From: Pseudofrankia saprophytica
GTDB lineage: Bacteria > Actinomycetota > Actinomycetes > Frankiales > Frankiaceae
Direction of reading: 5' to 3'
Assembly: GCF_000235425.2 (NCBI RefSeq)
Contig: NZ_KI912266.1
Coordinates: 1,621,686-1,685,685 of the forward strand
DNA length: 64,000 nucleotides
Under the pieces are notes generated by a model. That model was not told where the DNA came from. It worked only from the letters and a program-made list of their open reading frames with translations, and did no database searches. This document shows, piece by piece, positions 25,140-36,800 of the stretch. How positions within the stretch are numbered: the stretch's first letter is position 1; each line of letters starts with the position of its first letter. Both the position numbers and the translations under genes were made by a program.

Positions 25140-26774
25140 TCAGTCCGGGACGGCATCGTGGCGGGGGCGGGTGAAGAGCACCTCGTCGAACGGCGGCTCG
25201 TCCGGCGTGAGCGAGTCGTGGACGGTGAGCCGGATGGTCGTCGTCCCGCCGGGGATGCCGGGGTCGACGTGGAGGGCGGCGAACGCGTAGGGGTGGTCGG
25301 TGGAGCGCGCGGCGAGCCACGGCGCTCCCTCCGTCACGTGGATGGTGCGCCGGCGGCTGACCGGGCTCTTCCCGAACCGGCGGCGGCCGGGACCGGCCGG
25401 CGGGTCCGGCGGCTCCGGCTCGATGACCACCTGGCCGGCCGGCGGGTGGAACAGCGCCCCCGTGCTCGGCGACGACGAGCCGCCGGTGCCGATGGTGACA
25501 TGCACGGTTCCGGAGGTCGTGTCCACGACCTCGCCGGCGAGCGCCAGCCCGGGTGGTGTCGCGGTTCGCGCCGCCATCGGCACCGTGGGCGCGGTCGGCG
25601 ACACCGCCGCGTCGGCCGTCGCGGCGGTGCTGGTGCTCACGGGCACGACCGGCCGTGGCGTCAGCACCCTTGAGCCTGGGACGACGCCGCGGACCGGGTG
25701 GGTCCGCTCGTAGTGGTGCTCATGCCCGCAAAGAACCAGATCGACCTCGTAGCGGTCGAACAGCGGCAGCCACTCCTCGCGCAGGCCAAGATCACCGCCG
25801 TTGTGGTAGGCGGCGGTGGACATCGCCACCTGGTGCATCGCGACGATCACCCAGTCGATCTCGGGGTCGGCGCGGGCGGCGCGCAGGGTCTGCTCCAGCC
25901 AGGCGGTCTGCCGGCCGCCGCTGAAGCCGCGCAAATAGACCAGCCCGTGCTCCTGGTAGCAGGCATCCTCACCGAAGAGCACGACGAAGCGGACGCGGCC
26001 GACGGTGAACGCGTACCAGAGGCCCTGGAAGTCGCCGCCGGCGCCGTTGTCCGGCAGCTGGAAGTAGGCCTGGTACGAGTCGAGCCCGAACCGGCCGAGC
26101 CCACGCTCGCTCTCGTGGTTCCCGGCGACCGGCATCCACGGCCGCCGGCTGGCCGACGGGGCGATCATTCGGAACCAGTCCGCCCAGACCTCGGCGGGGT
26201 CGCGCCGCAGGCTCGCGTACGACAGGTCGCCAAGGGCGAGGTGGAACAGCGGGGCCAGCATGTCGACCGCGGCGACGACCGCCCCGGAGGCCGGCGTGCC
26301 GTACGGGTCGTCCTCCTGGTCCGTGCCGTGGTCACCGAAGCAGGTGAACGTGAAGGCCGAGCCGTCCGCCTCCGAGGCGCCCGCCCCTGAGCCGTCCGCG
26401 CCCTCGCCGGTGCCGCCAGCGCGGGGGGCCGTGCGGAAGTCGCCGGTCGGGGTTCCCGCCCGGGAGGTCCGCTGGGAGGCCGGCGGCTCGGATCCGCCGA
26501 GCGCGGGGGAGATCTCGTAGCGATAGTGGACGCCCGGCCGCAGCCCGACCAGCGTGGCGTGCTGGACGTAGACCCTTCGGCGGTCGGCGTCCCGGTAGGT
26601 GCTGGTCGTCGCGTACGCCTCGCCCGGCTCGGCCGCGTCCGGGTCGACCGGCGCGAACCGCACCATGGGCCGGCTCACGGGGCCGTCCGTCAGCCAGGAC
26701 ACGACCATCGATCTGGCCGGGTCCGCCCCGAACGCCAGGTGAACCCCACCGCCGTCCGCCACCCGCCGCGTCAC
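25140..26774 (-). CDS. Purple acid phosphatase-like metallophosphoesterase
   Basis: 544 residues from the GTG at 26774, which has GGGGGC 9 bases upstream. The frame runs to 26834 but that extension crosses the hairpin after clpC, so it is unlikely to be used. An N-terminal fibronectin-like domain (about 1-110, with VHLAFGADPARSMVVSWLTDGP) precedes the catalytic domain, as in purple acid phosphatases. Metal motifs are CFGDHG, LALGDLSYA, VAGNHES, MHQVAMS and CGHEHHYERTHP. An Ala/Thr/Val/Pro-rich insertion (about 385-440) precedes the last strands. No signal peptide is visible, in contrast to the Tat-exported relative at 41.4 kb. Likely a phosphomonoesterase or phosphodiesterase; substrate unknown. 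It is 22 bases from the convergent cydB. Confidence 0.87.
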   Translation of the reverse strand: MTRRVADGGGVHLAFGADPARSMVVSWLTDGPVSRPMVRFAPVDPDAAEPGEAYATTSTYRDADRRRVYVQHATLVGLRPGVHYRYEISPALGGSEPPASQRTSRAGTPTGDFRTAPRAGGTGEGADGSGAGASEADGSAFTFTCFGDHGTDQEDDPYGTPASGAVVAAVDMLAPLFHLALGDLSYASLRRDPAEVWADWFRMIAPSASRRPWMPVAGNHESERGLGRFGLDSYQAYFQLPDNGAGGDFQGLWYAFTVGRVRFVVLFGEDACYQEHGLVYLRGFSGGRQTAWLEQTLRAARADPEIDWVIVAMHQVAMSTAAYHNGGDLGLREEWLPLFDRYEVDLVLCGHEHHYERTHPVRGVVPGSRVLTPRPVVPVSTSTAATADAAVSPTAPTVPMAARTATPPGLALAGEVVDTTSGTVHVTIGTGGSSSPSTGALFHPPAGQVVIEPEPPDPPAGPGRRRFGKSPVSRRRTIHVTEGAPWLAARSTDHPYAFAALHVDPGIPGGTTTIRLTVHDSLTPDEPPFDEVLFTRPRHDAVPD

Positions 26775-26822
26775 GGCTGTTCGCCCCCGTTCCCATCCTG
26801 GTGACCTGCTCCCGACACGCCA

Positions 26823-26853
26823 GAGGGCGGCCACGGACTCCGTGGCCGCCCTC
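26823..26853 (-). terminator. 15-bp hairpin between clpC and the phosphatase gene
   Basis: GAGGGCGGCCACGGA (26823-26837) is perfectly complementary to 26839-26853 across a single unpaired base; in practice the top pairs open into a five-base loop. It lies 50 bases past the clpC stop and just upstream of the phosphatase start, so it is the likely clpC terminator. Confidence 0.7.
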
Positions 26854-26903
26854 CCGCTTTCGATCAGTCGCCGCCGGCGGCTACCAGCGGCGCTCTGGCC
26901 GCC

Positions 26904-29414
<2,511 letters not shown>

Positions 29415-30262
29415 GTGCGCTCCTTCGAGCTGCGACCGACCACACGACAGCCGGTATCCGCATGCTAGCTCCGCCGAGGCATGTCCTCACGCATCGAACA
29501 GAAACCTACCCGCCAGAACCCGTCCACCTCGTCGCGGACGGGGCCGACATCGCTGTCGTGCCCCGATGGGTCCAGACGTCTACTGCAACGTCTATGGCAA
29601 CCGTGGCGGAGCAGGCATGATTCCGTCACGGGGTTCCGCCGAGAGCGGAAACGCGCAGGCCGACGACCGGCGTCCGTCTCGGCGGCTCGAACCGCCGCCC
29701 CCGGCTGCTGGGTCCTGGCTGCGCGGAGGCACGGCGGCGCGGGCGGGCGAGGGAGGGAACAGAACCCTCGCTTCCCAGCGCGGCCGTCACCGTATGTTAC
29801 AGATCGCGGGACGCCTTCGTGGAGTGTGCTGGTCGTGATTCACGTCGGACAATCGCGCTTTGTGTTTGCCATGATGCTTTACGTGATGGCGCGGCGACCG
29901 GATCGTGCTGGTTCCGGAAACGTGCCGGCGTCGACATCTTGAAGCTCACGGACGAGACCGACGGGCGGCGCATGGCCGGGCCGTCCGTTGGGCGTTCGCC
30001 GTGCGCGCCGCGGGCCGCGCCACACCGCGCGCCGTGGCATCGCGAGAGCGCGGCGCGGGTGGCGCGAGCCGGGGCCTGACGTCGCGGGCGGGGGCCTGGC
30101 CACCGCGAGCGGGGCCGGGCGCCGACGACGGCGTGCTGGTGGCGAGGCAGGTCAGCGGTTCATGCCGAGGCGCCGGGAGACGCCGCCGGTGCGGGCCGGC
30201 CCACACCGGCCCACACCGGTCCGCGCCGGCCGGCTGGCGGCCCGGAAATGCTCTTGGCGTTG
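29415..30262. other. 848-base gap upstream of clpC
   Basis: No gene is supported. Open frames here are Arg/Ala/Pro-rich and lack ribosome sites. The left part should hold the clpC promoter and a long leader. Around 30192-30235 there is a short run of caccggcc/ccggcc-type repeats. It marks the border between the housekeeping block and the surface-polysaccharide island. No tRNA or attachment-site-like structure was seen. Confidence 0.5.
29634..29650 (-). promoter_or_regulatory. ClgR-box-like palindrome upstream of clpC
   Basis: TTCCGC-CGAGA-GCGGAA (29634-29650) is a perfect 6-bp inverted repeat with a five-base spacer; the core CGC-N5-GCG, with purine and pyrimidine positions as in reported ClgR sites, is met, while the outer flanks fit less well. 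ClgR activates clp genes in several actinobacteria. At 220 bases from the clpC ATG it implies a long leader if used. Confidence 0.4.
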
Positions 30263-30715
30263 TCAGCCGACGGCGGCGGAGGCATCCGACGCGTCCGGGC
30301 CGACTCGTTGGCTGAGGAACCGCCGAAGCAGGGTGCTGGACGTGTGGACCGTATACGGGAAATAGATGATTCGTGCACCAACGGTCGCGAGATCGGCCTC
30401 GAGCTTCTGCGCTTTCGCGGTACCGCGCCAGTCGTCGCCCTTGAATAGCACGTCGTAACGGACGGACGGCCACATGTCGAACTTGTCCCGGTGGGGATCG
30501 GCGACCACCTCGTCCACGAGCCGAAGGCTGCCGACGATCTCGATGCGCTCGACGAGTGGAATGACGGGAGGCCGCCCCTTCACCGCCAGCACGACCTCGT
30601 CGGTCACCACCCCCGCCACCAGCCGGTCGCACTCCAGCCGGGCGCGCCGGACGATGTTGAGATGCCCGATGTGGAACATGTCGAAGACGCCGGGCACGTA
30701 GCCCACTGTGGTCAT
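30263..30715 (-). CDS. Cytidylyltransferase-like nucleotidyltransferase (TagD / GCT type)
   Basis: 150 residues. It starts MTTVGYVPGVFDMFHIGH, the nucleotidyltransferase HxGH motif, and later has the Arg-Thr/Ser-Thr type block (VHTSSTLLRRF) that binds the nucleotide triphosphate. Such enzymes join CTP to a phosphorylated alcohol such as glycerol 3-phosphate or phosphoethanolamine. Its ATG at 30715 overlaps the stop of the CDP-alcohol phosphotransferase gene by four bases (ATGA), so the two are coupled and probably act in sequence: one makes a CDP-alcohol and the other uses it. The exact alcohol is unknown. The C-terminus ends in an Asp/Ala/Ser tail. Confidence 0.87.
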   Translation of the reverse strand: MTTVGYVPGVFDMFHIGHLNIVRRARLECDRLVAGVVTDEVVLAVKGRPPVIPLVERIEIVGSLRLVDEVVADPHRDKFDMWPSVRYDVLFKGDDWRGTAKAQKLEADLATVGARIIYFPYTVHTSSTLLRRFLSQRVGPDASDASAAVG

Positions 30716-31563
30716 CCCGAGCTTCCGTTTCCTGGTCGTGCCGGCGCCGCCGAGGGCGCCAGCGCGGTCATGGTTCCGTACCACCTGACCAGCGCCGCGA
30801 GCAGGAACAGCAGGTTCGCCGCCGCCAGGACGCCGTAACCGACGGCGAACACGCCGCCGAAGGTGCCGCCGACACCGAGCAGGGCGAAAAGAAGGCAGAG
30901 GAGCCCGTAGTCGCTGGGTACCACCGCGAGTGACCGCCAGACGGGTGCGTGCACCGCTACCGGCTGGTTGCTGACGGGGAGCCCGGCGCGCGCGGCCTGG
31001 CGCTGGCGCAGCAGATCGTTGAGGATCATTCCGAAGAACGCCACCGCGTTTATGACGGCGTACCCGAGAGGCACCAGCAGGTAGCTGCCGCGACCGAGGT
31101 CGGAGAACCGGTAGCAGGACACCGCGACCGCGAGATGCAGCGACGAGATCTTCGCGGCGTCCACTATGTGGTCGAGCCACTCGCCGGCCAGCGAGCCGCC
31201 GCCCCGTAGCCGGGCAAGCTGCCCGTCGGCCGCGTCGAACGCGTAGCCGAGCACCAGGGCCAGGCAGATCACGACGCCGATCGGCACGGTCGGCCGGACC
31301 AGGGCGAGGAGCGAGATGCCGCCGAACGTGAACACGGCGCTGATCGCGGTTACCTGGTTCGGGGTGAGCCCGACGACGTAGGCCCCGGCCGCGAGCAGCC
31401 GGCCGATGCGCCTGTTGACGAACCGGGAGTAGGCCGGGGCGCCCTTGACGGTCTTCTGCGCCAGCCGCAGGCGGGCGAGCGCCTGCCGGTAGGTCAGCCG
31501 CTCCGGTCGCGCCGGCGGCGCGCCGGCCGCCCGGTGCGGCTCGGCGGAGGTGTCGACACTCAT
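30712..31563 (-). CDS. CDP-alcohol phosphatidyltransferase family membrane enzyme
   Basis: 283 residues from the ATG at 31563 (GAGG five bases upstream); a longer frame to 31665 is His/Gly/Asp-rich and unlikely. The complete family signature DGx2ARx8Gx3Dx3D is present with Asp113, Gly114, Ala117, Arg118, Gly127, Asp131 and Asp135, plus Asp110 just before it. About six membrane segments follow or surround it. These enzymes move a phospho-alcohol from a CDP carrier to an acceptor alcohol in the inner membrane. Coupling to the cytidylyltransferase gene suggests a dedicated head group, possibly for a special phospholipid or a lipid anchor of the surface polymer. That link is inference from position. 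Confidence 0.88.
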   Translation of the reverse strand: MSVDTSAEPHRAAGAPPARPERLTYRQALARLRLAQKTVKGAPAYSRFVNRRIGRLLAAGAYVVGLTPNQVTAISAVFTFGGISLLALVRPTVPIGVVICLALVLGYAFDAADGQLARLRGGGSLAGEWLDHIVDAAKISSLHLAVAVSCYRFSDLGRGSYLLVPLGYAVINAVAFFGMILNDLLRQRQAARAGLPVSNQPVAVHAPVWRSLAVVPSDYGLLCLLFALLGVGGTFGGVFAVGYGVLAAANLLFLLAALVRWYGTMTALAPSAAPARPGNGSSG

Positions 31564-31724
31564 CGGCGCCTCAGGACTTCCGTGTCCGTCCCGAGCACCT
31601 TCGTGTCTGTTATGACCGCCGTGCCCGTCGGGTGTGGGCGCGCTCCGTTCATCACGTCCGTCCACTCACTTCGTCGGAAACGGCTGAGGGTATTGGCAGG
31701 TCATGGGCAGCGCGGCACCGGCCG

Positions 31725-33092
31725 TCAGGAGGCGATGGGCTGCTGGTCCGGTGCCGGCTCCTCCGCCAGCGGTTCGACCATCCGCGGTTCGGTCAACCGC
31801 GGTTCCGTCATCCGGGGCTCGGTCGACCGGGGCTCGACCGGTCGCGTGTCGGGTCCGGACTGTCCGGGGGCGCTCGACGGCACGTCGGCGGCCGGGGTCT
31901 CGTCGTGCCGCGGGGGCGGCACCAGGGCCGTGGGCACCCACTCGATCCCACGCACGTCGGAGGAACGGCGCAGTGACGTGATCAGGCCGGGGCGCTTCGG
32001 CGGCTTGCGTTCGGCCAGCCGTAGGCAGAGCCGCTCGTAGCCCGCCGCCACGTCGTCCCAGTCGAACTCGCGCGCGGCGCGGGCGCGGGCCTTGTCGCCA
32101 TACAGCGGCCCGATCGAGGCGTCCCGTTCGGTCAACTCGAGCAGCTCGGTCAGCTGGTCGGCGTCCTCCCAGAAGAATCCCGCGTCGCCGAGCACCTCGC
32201 GGTTGAACCGGTTGCCGATCGCGAGGACGGTCGCCCGCCCTCCCATCGCGCGCAGCAGCGACGGGTTCGTGCCGCCGACGCTGTGACCATGGCTGTAGGT
32301 CCGGCTGGTCTGGTACAGGGCGTTGAGCAGCTCCTGGTCATAGACCCCGCCGAGCGGCCTGATCTGGTCCTCGTCCTGGAACGACGCCATCAGGCCCCGG
32401 GTGTAGTCCGTCGGGTAGGGGTTGCCGCCGACGATCACCAGCGGGTACCGGCAGGAGCTGTTCCGGTAGGCCTGGGCGATGAGGTCGATGTTGTTCTCGG
32501 GCTCCAGGCGCGCGACCACCAGGTGGAACTCCCCCGGCCGCAGGCCGACCTCGGCCAGGCGATGGGCAGCCGGCTCGTCGAGCAGGGGCGCGCCGTAGGT
32601 CAGCACGGTCGACTCGACCTGGAACTTCCACCGGTAGTAGTCGGCGATCGCGACGCAGTCCGCGATGAGGTACTGCGCCCACGCGACCGAGAGCGCCTCG
32701 GCGGCCAGGTAGTACCTGCGTCCCGCGCCGGCCCACTTCCCGCGCTTCCACTCCAGGCCGTCGACGTGCACGGCCGTGGGGATCCGCCGCAGCTTGAGCA
32801 GCGGGAGCAGCGGAGCGTTGGCCGCGTTGAAGACGAGGGCGACGTCCGGTTTGTGCCGCAATGCGTGCAGGCAGCTGAAGCCGGTGTGCGAGAGCGTTTC
32901 GAGTGATCGCCTGCGCATCGCCGGGACCTGAACCCGGCGCATTCCGAGGTACTCCTGGGCGCCCCCGGAACGGCAGTAGACCGTGACCTCGTGGCCGAGC
33001 TTGACGAGGCGGTGGCCCACTTCCTCGACAGCGGTCTCGAACCCGCCATAGTTCGCGGGCACGCCTCGAGTGCCCATCAAAGCTATATGCAC
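31725..33092 (-). CDS. Glycosyltransferase family 4-like with DUF1972-type N-terminus and repeat tail
   Basis: 455 residues. The N-terminus MHIALMGTRGVPANYGGFET is the hallmark of DUF1972 rhamnosyl/galactosyltransferase-like proteins of capsule and EPS loci. A GT-B fold follows, with VARLEPENNIDLIAQAY, VIVGG, and the donor-binding region SVGGTNPSLLRAMG. It is predicted soluble or membrane-peripheral and should add a sugar to a lipid-linked acceptor; the sugar is not predictable. The C-terminal 90 residues are disordered and include five copies of a Glu-Pro-Arg-x-Thr/Val-like pentad from a 15-bp repeat. The ATG at 33092 has GGGGG a few bases upstream. Confidence 0.9.
   Translation of the reverse strand: MHIALMGTRGVPANYGGFETAVEEVGHRLVKLGHEVTVYCRSGGAQEYLGMRRVQVPAMRRRSLETLSHTGFSCLHALRHKPDVALVFNAANAPLLPLLKLRRIPTAVHVDGLEWKRGKWAGAGRRYYLAAEALSVAWAQYLIADCVAIADYYRWKFQVESTVLTYGAPLLDEPAAHRLAEVGLRPGEFHLVVARLEPENNIDLIAQAYRNSSCRYPLVIVGGNPYPTDYTRGLMASFQDEDQIRPLGGVYDQELLNALYQTSRTYSHGHSVGGTNPSLLRAMGGRATVLAIGNRFNREVLGDAGFFWEDADQLTELLELTERDASIGPLYGDKARARAAREFDWDDVAAGYERLCLRLAERKPPKRPGLITSLRRSSDVRGIEWVPTALVPPPRHDETPAADVPSSAPGQSGPDTRPVEPRSTEPRMTEPRLTEPRMVEPLAEEPAPDQQPIAS
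31771..31845 (-). repeat. Five 15-bp tandem repeats in the glycosyltransferase tail
   Basis: Five consecutive 15-base units (31771-31785, -31800, -31815, -31830, -31845), variants of ggttcggtcaaccgc on the plus strand, stay in frame on the minus strand and encode TEPRM/TEPRL/VEPRS-like pentads. The unit length keeps the frame, so copy number could change without breaking the protein. Confidence 0.75.
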
Positions 33093-33720
33093 GCCAGCCC
33101 CCGCTGAATCTAGCGCCGCGCTCGGTGGCAGCCGCGCGCGGTCGTCGTTCCTGGCGCCGGTTTTCCGGCATTGCGCCGCGGACCGTCGATACCCGCTGGC
33201 CAGGTGAATGGCCGCCGCCGGTCGACGGCCGTGGCTCGCCAGCTGTTCACGGTTGGATCATGAAATGATCATGTGCCCGTCAGCTGGGTCTGATGTCGGC
33301 TGTTGTCGGACTGAAGGCTACCTTAAATCAACGCGCGAGTCATGGTCTAGACACTCCACGTTCATGGCATGCCCGATGGGCGATCCTGGTGAGTTTGGGG
33401 GGTTGTGCGGGCCGCCCGTACCGCGCTGCGACGTGCCGACCCGCCAACGGACGGTCACGGGTCCGTCACCTATTTTGCCGATGAACACATCCTGGCCTGG
33501 TATTTTTCCCAAACTATACGCAGCGGTCATGCGGTCGACATGTTCCCGGCGATTGCGGTCGTGGGCTCGTCGCGCCTGTGTCGCGAGCCTCAGTTCACTG
33601 ACATCCGGCCCAGGGCGGTGAACGAATCACACTGCCTGGCATCTTTGACTGGTCGCCAACAAAGCCGGTCGCGGCCCTCGAAGCGCCCGCGCGGGCGGAC
33701 CTGCATCCATTTCAAACGCC

Positions 33721-33758
33721 CGTGGGCTCCACCGCTCGACCGAGCGGTGGAGCCCACG
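33721..33758 (-). terminator. 18-bp perfect hairpin after the LamG/PKD gene
   Basis: CGTGGGCTCCACCGCTCG (33721-33738) pairs perfectly with 33741-33758 around a two-base loop. It lies 70 bases past the stop of the 1490-residue protein and is followed on the minus strand by GGCGTTTGAAAT, so it is a good intrinsic terminator for that gene. Confidence 0.8.
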
Positions 33759-33763
33759 GTTTG

Positions 33764-33803
33764 TCGGGCCATCTCGGGCCATCTCGGGCCGCTTCGGGCC
33801 ACT
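33764..33803. repeat. Four 10-bp tandem repeats beside the hairpin
   Basis: tcgggccatc, tcgggccatc, tcgggccgct, tcgggccact run head to tail between the hairpin and the LamG/PKD stop codon. The first two units are identical. They are untranslated. Confidence 0.7.
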
Positions 33804-33828
33804 TCGATGGCTAGTGGTGGCTAATTCG

Positions 33829-36800
33829 TCATGGGACGGTGACCGTCCTGGTCGTGACGTCGGTCCAGCCGAAGGTGTTCGTCACGGTCAGGGTTATCCG
33901 ATATGTCCCGGCCGCGGCGAACGTGTGGTTCGACGTGACCCCGGTCGTGACCGTCCCGTCGGCCCAACTCCAGGTGTACGAGCTGATGGCGTTGTTCGGG
34001 TCGGTCGAGGCCGAGGCGTCCGCCGAGCACGCCAGGGCGGTGCACGAGGTGGTGAAGGACGCGGTCGGCGCCCCGGCCGTCGGCGCCGACGCGAAGGCGC
34101 TGAACTGCGTCACCACCGGGGCGTTGGTCGCCGACCCGGACAGGAACGAGCTCAGGCCGACCGAGCCCGCGGCCTGGAGGGTCGCGGTGCTGTCGGTCGC
34201 CGTCCGCGTCCAGGTCCCGGGTTCGGCGACGCTCGCCGGCCACACCTTCAGCCGCAGCGTCGTCGGAGACGTCCCGACCACCTGGAGACGCACCTTCAGC
34301 TGCAGGCCCGGCGTGTAGGTGACACCCGCCAGGCTGACCTCGGTCGCCAGCGTCGCCTCGGTCGAGGAGTTCAGCAGCCCGGTGATCGCCACGGCGACGG
34401 TGTTCGACGAGGTCAGCCGGATCCGGCCGCGGTACTCGTTGTTCGACGCCGTCCGCCGGCCGACGGTGTAGATGTAGACGCCGTTGCCGGTACCCACCTT
34501 GTCCGTCGTGACGGTCACCGTCGTGTCGCTGTCCGTCTTCGAGACGCCGCCGAGGTAGGCACCCGTCTGGGAGCCCGTGGTCGCCGTCGCGAACGAGGCC
34601 ACCCCGGCGGAGACGGTCCGTGGACCGGCGCCGAAGTAGTTCGTCCACGCCCCGCCCGTGTCGGCCGTCCCGACGCTGTTGCCCGTGACGGTCCGGTTGA
34701 ACGCGTCGAGGGCGAACGGCGACGGCGATGGGTTGGCGGGTGGCCGTGGCGCGACGACCTGGGTGACGGTGCCGGTCGCGCCAAGGTTGTCGGTCACCGT
34801 CAGGGCCACCGTGTAGTCGCCCGCGGCGGCGTAGGTGTGTGACGGGGTGGAGCCGGTGCCCGTGGTTCCGTCACCGAAGTTCCAGGCGTAGCTGGCCACG
34901 GTGCCGTCCGGGTCCGACGAGCCGGAGCCGTCGAACGAGAGGGCGAGCTCGCCGCCGCTCGACGTGAAGCTAGCCGTCGGAGCCCCGTTCGTCGGCTGTG
35001 TCGGCGAGACCGTGTGGGTCACGGTGCCGGTCGCGCCGAGGTTGTCGGTCACCGTCAGGGTCACCGTCCGGTCGCCGGCGGCCGCGTAGGTGTGTGACGG
35101 GGTGGAGCCGGTGCCCGTGGTCCCGTCACCGAAGTCCCACGCGTAGCTGGCCACGGTCCCGTCCGGGTCCGACGAGCCGGAACCGTCGAAGGTGCAGGCC
35201 AGGCCCGTGCAGGTCTGCGTGAACGCGGCGGTCGGCGCCGTGTTCACCCCACTCCCAAGCGAGTAGTGCGCCGCCACCTGGTTCGCGGTGAGCTCGGCGG
35301 AGTAGACCGCCACCTCGTCGACTGTGCCGGCGAAGTAGTTGCTGCTGGCGCCGCCCCAGGTGTTGTCGCCGCCGACTCGCCAGCGGCCGGTGTAGCCCTG
35401 CGCCTGGGTCTGGGGATTGGTGCCGACCAGGGTGCCGTCGACATAGAGCTTCATGCCCGCGCCGCTTTGGGTGGCGACCAGATGGTGCCACTGGCCGTTG
35501 TTGTAGCTGGTCGGCGAGGTGATGGTGTTGGTCTGGCCCGTCCACACCCCGAACTCGAGCTGGCCCGAGTTCAGCATCCAGACGTGCCGGTCGTAGTTGC
35601 TGCTGTTGCCGCTGACCGCGTCACCAAAGCCGATCAGCTTGCCACCCGAGGTGGTCGCGGTCTTGAACCACAGCTCCTCGGAGTACACGGTGGGGTTGGT
35701 CACCGGAGTGTTGCTCACGATCAGGCCGTTGGAACCGTTGAGCGTGACGCCCTTCCCGCTCGCCCCGGTCACCGTGCTCGGGACGTTGTAGGTCACCCCG
35801 CCGCTGTAGGTGCCGGCAGAGCCGTTCGGCGAGGCGTCCGCGGCCGTCGGGCCCGACGCGTCGTCCAGCCGCCAGTACAGGTCGGGACCCGCGCCGTAGA
35901 TGCTCGCGCCGTAGGCGTCCGCCGGGGCCTGCGGGATGTTGAGCGTGTAGCCCGCGTCGACGTAGTGCTTCTGGACCTGGGTCGAGGTCAGCGCGGTCGG
36001 GTAGACGGCGACGTCGTCGATCGAGCCGTTCAGGAAGTCGCTGCTCGGTCGCGACGGCCAGCTGCCCAGGTTGTCGCCGCCGATACGCCAGTAGCCGGCA
36101 TACGGCTGGCCAGAGGTCGTTCCGGTGTCCCGGCCCACCCGCTTGCCGTCGACGTAGAGAACCATTCCGCCGCTCGACAGCGTGGCGACCACGTGGTGCC
36201 ACTGCCCGTCGTTGTAGGTGCCCGGGCTGGACACCGTCCGAACGGCGTTCGGGTAGACGCCGAAGATGAAGTGCCCGGCGTTGTCCATGTAGACGTGGCG
36301 GTCGTAGCTCGACGACGTTCCGGTGTTCCGGTCGCCGAAGCCGATGACCTTGCCGCCGCTGGTCGAGGTCGTCTTGACCCACGCCTCGGCGGTGAAGGTG
36401 TTCGGTCCCGGCTGCGTCGTGCTCTGCGCGGCTGTGCCCGTCGCGCTGCCGTCGAAGGTGGACGCGGTGTTCGCGTCGCCGCCGATCGCGCCCGCCGCGC
36501 CGCGGGTCACCGTGCTGCCCGCCGTGAGGTCGCTGAACCCGGCCCAGTCGTACACCGCGGTTCCGGATGGCTCACCAAGGCGCCAGTAGTCGCTGGCTCC
36601 ATCCCCCTGTACGTCCTGGACGTACTGACCGGCCGTCGCCGAGGAGATGGTCACCGCCGCGCTCGTCGGTCCGTTGGTCGTGTTGTTGTACGGGTCGTAG
36701 ACATAGACCTTGTACGTATGTGAGCTGCCGGGTGCCAGGCCGGTGTCGACGAAGCCGGTCGGTTTGAGCTGCCAGAAGGTCGAGTTGACGGTCGTGGTGT

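Larger units (their letters stand above)
33093..33828. other. 736-base gap with AT-richer promoter-like stretch
   Basis: No gene is supported. Bases 33240-33560 are clearly AT-richer than the surroundings and probably hold the promoter of the minus-strand glycosyltransferase. A small inverted repeat GATCAT-GAA-ATGATC sits at 33256-33270, about 165 bases upstream of that gene. The right part contains the hairpin and 10-bp repeats listed separately. Confidence 0.5.

Noticed and set aside
29651-30262. Possible small basic proteins upstream of the cytidylyltransferase
   Set aside because: Frames are Arg/Pro/Ala-rich, lack ribosome sites and overlap each other in several phases.
31771-31845. Short tandem repeats as a CRISPR-like array
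   Set aside because: The 15-bp units have no spacers and are part of a coding frame.
35266-36723. 485-residue plus-strand frame opposite the LamG/PKD gene
   Set aside because: Val/Arg/Gly/Ala shadow; the minus strand has a continuous multi-domain protein.
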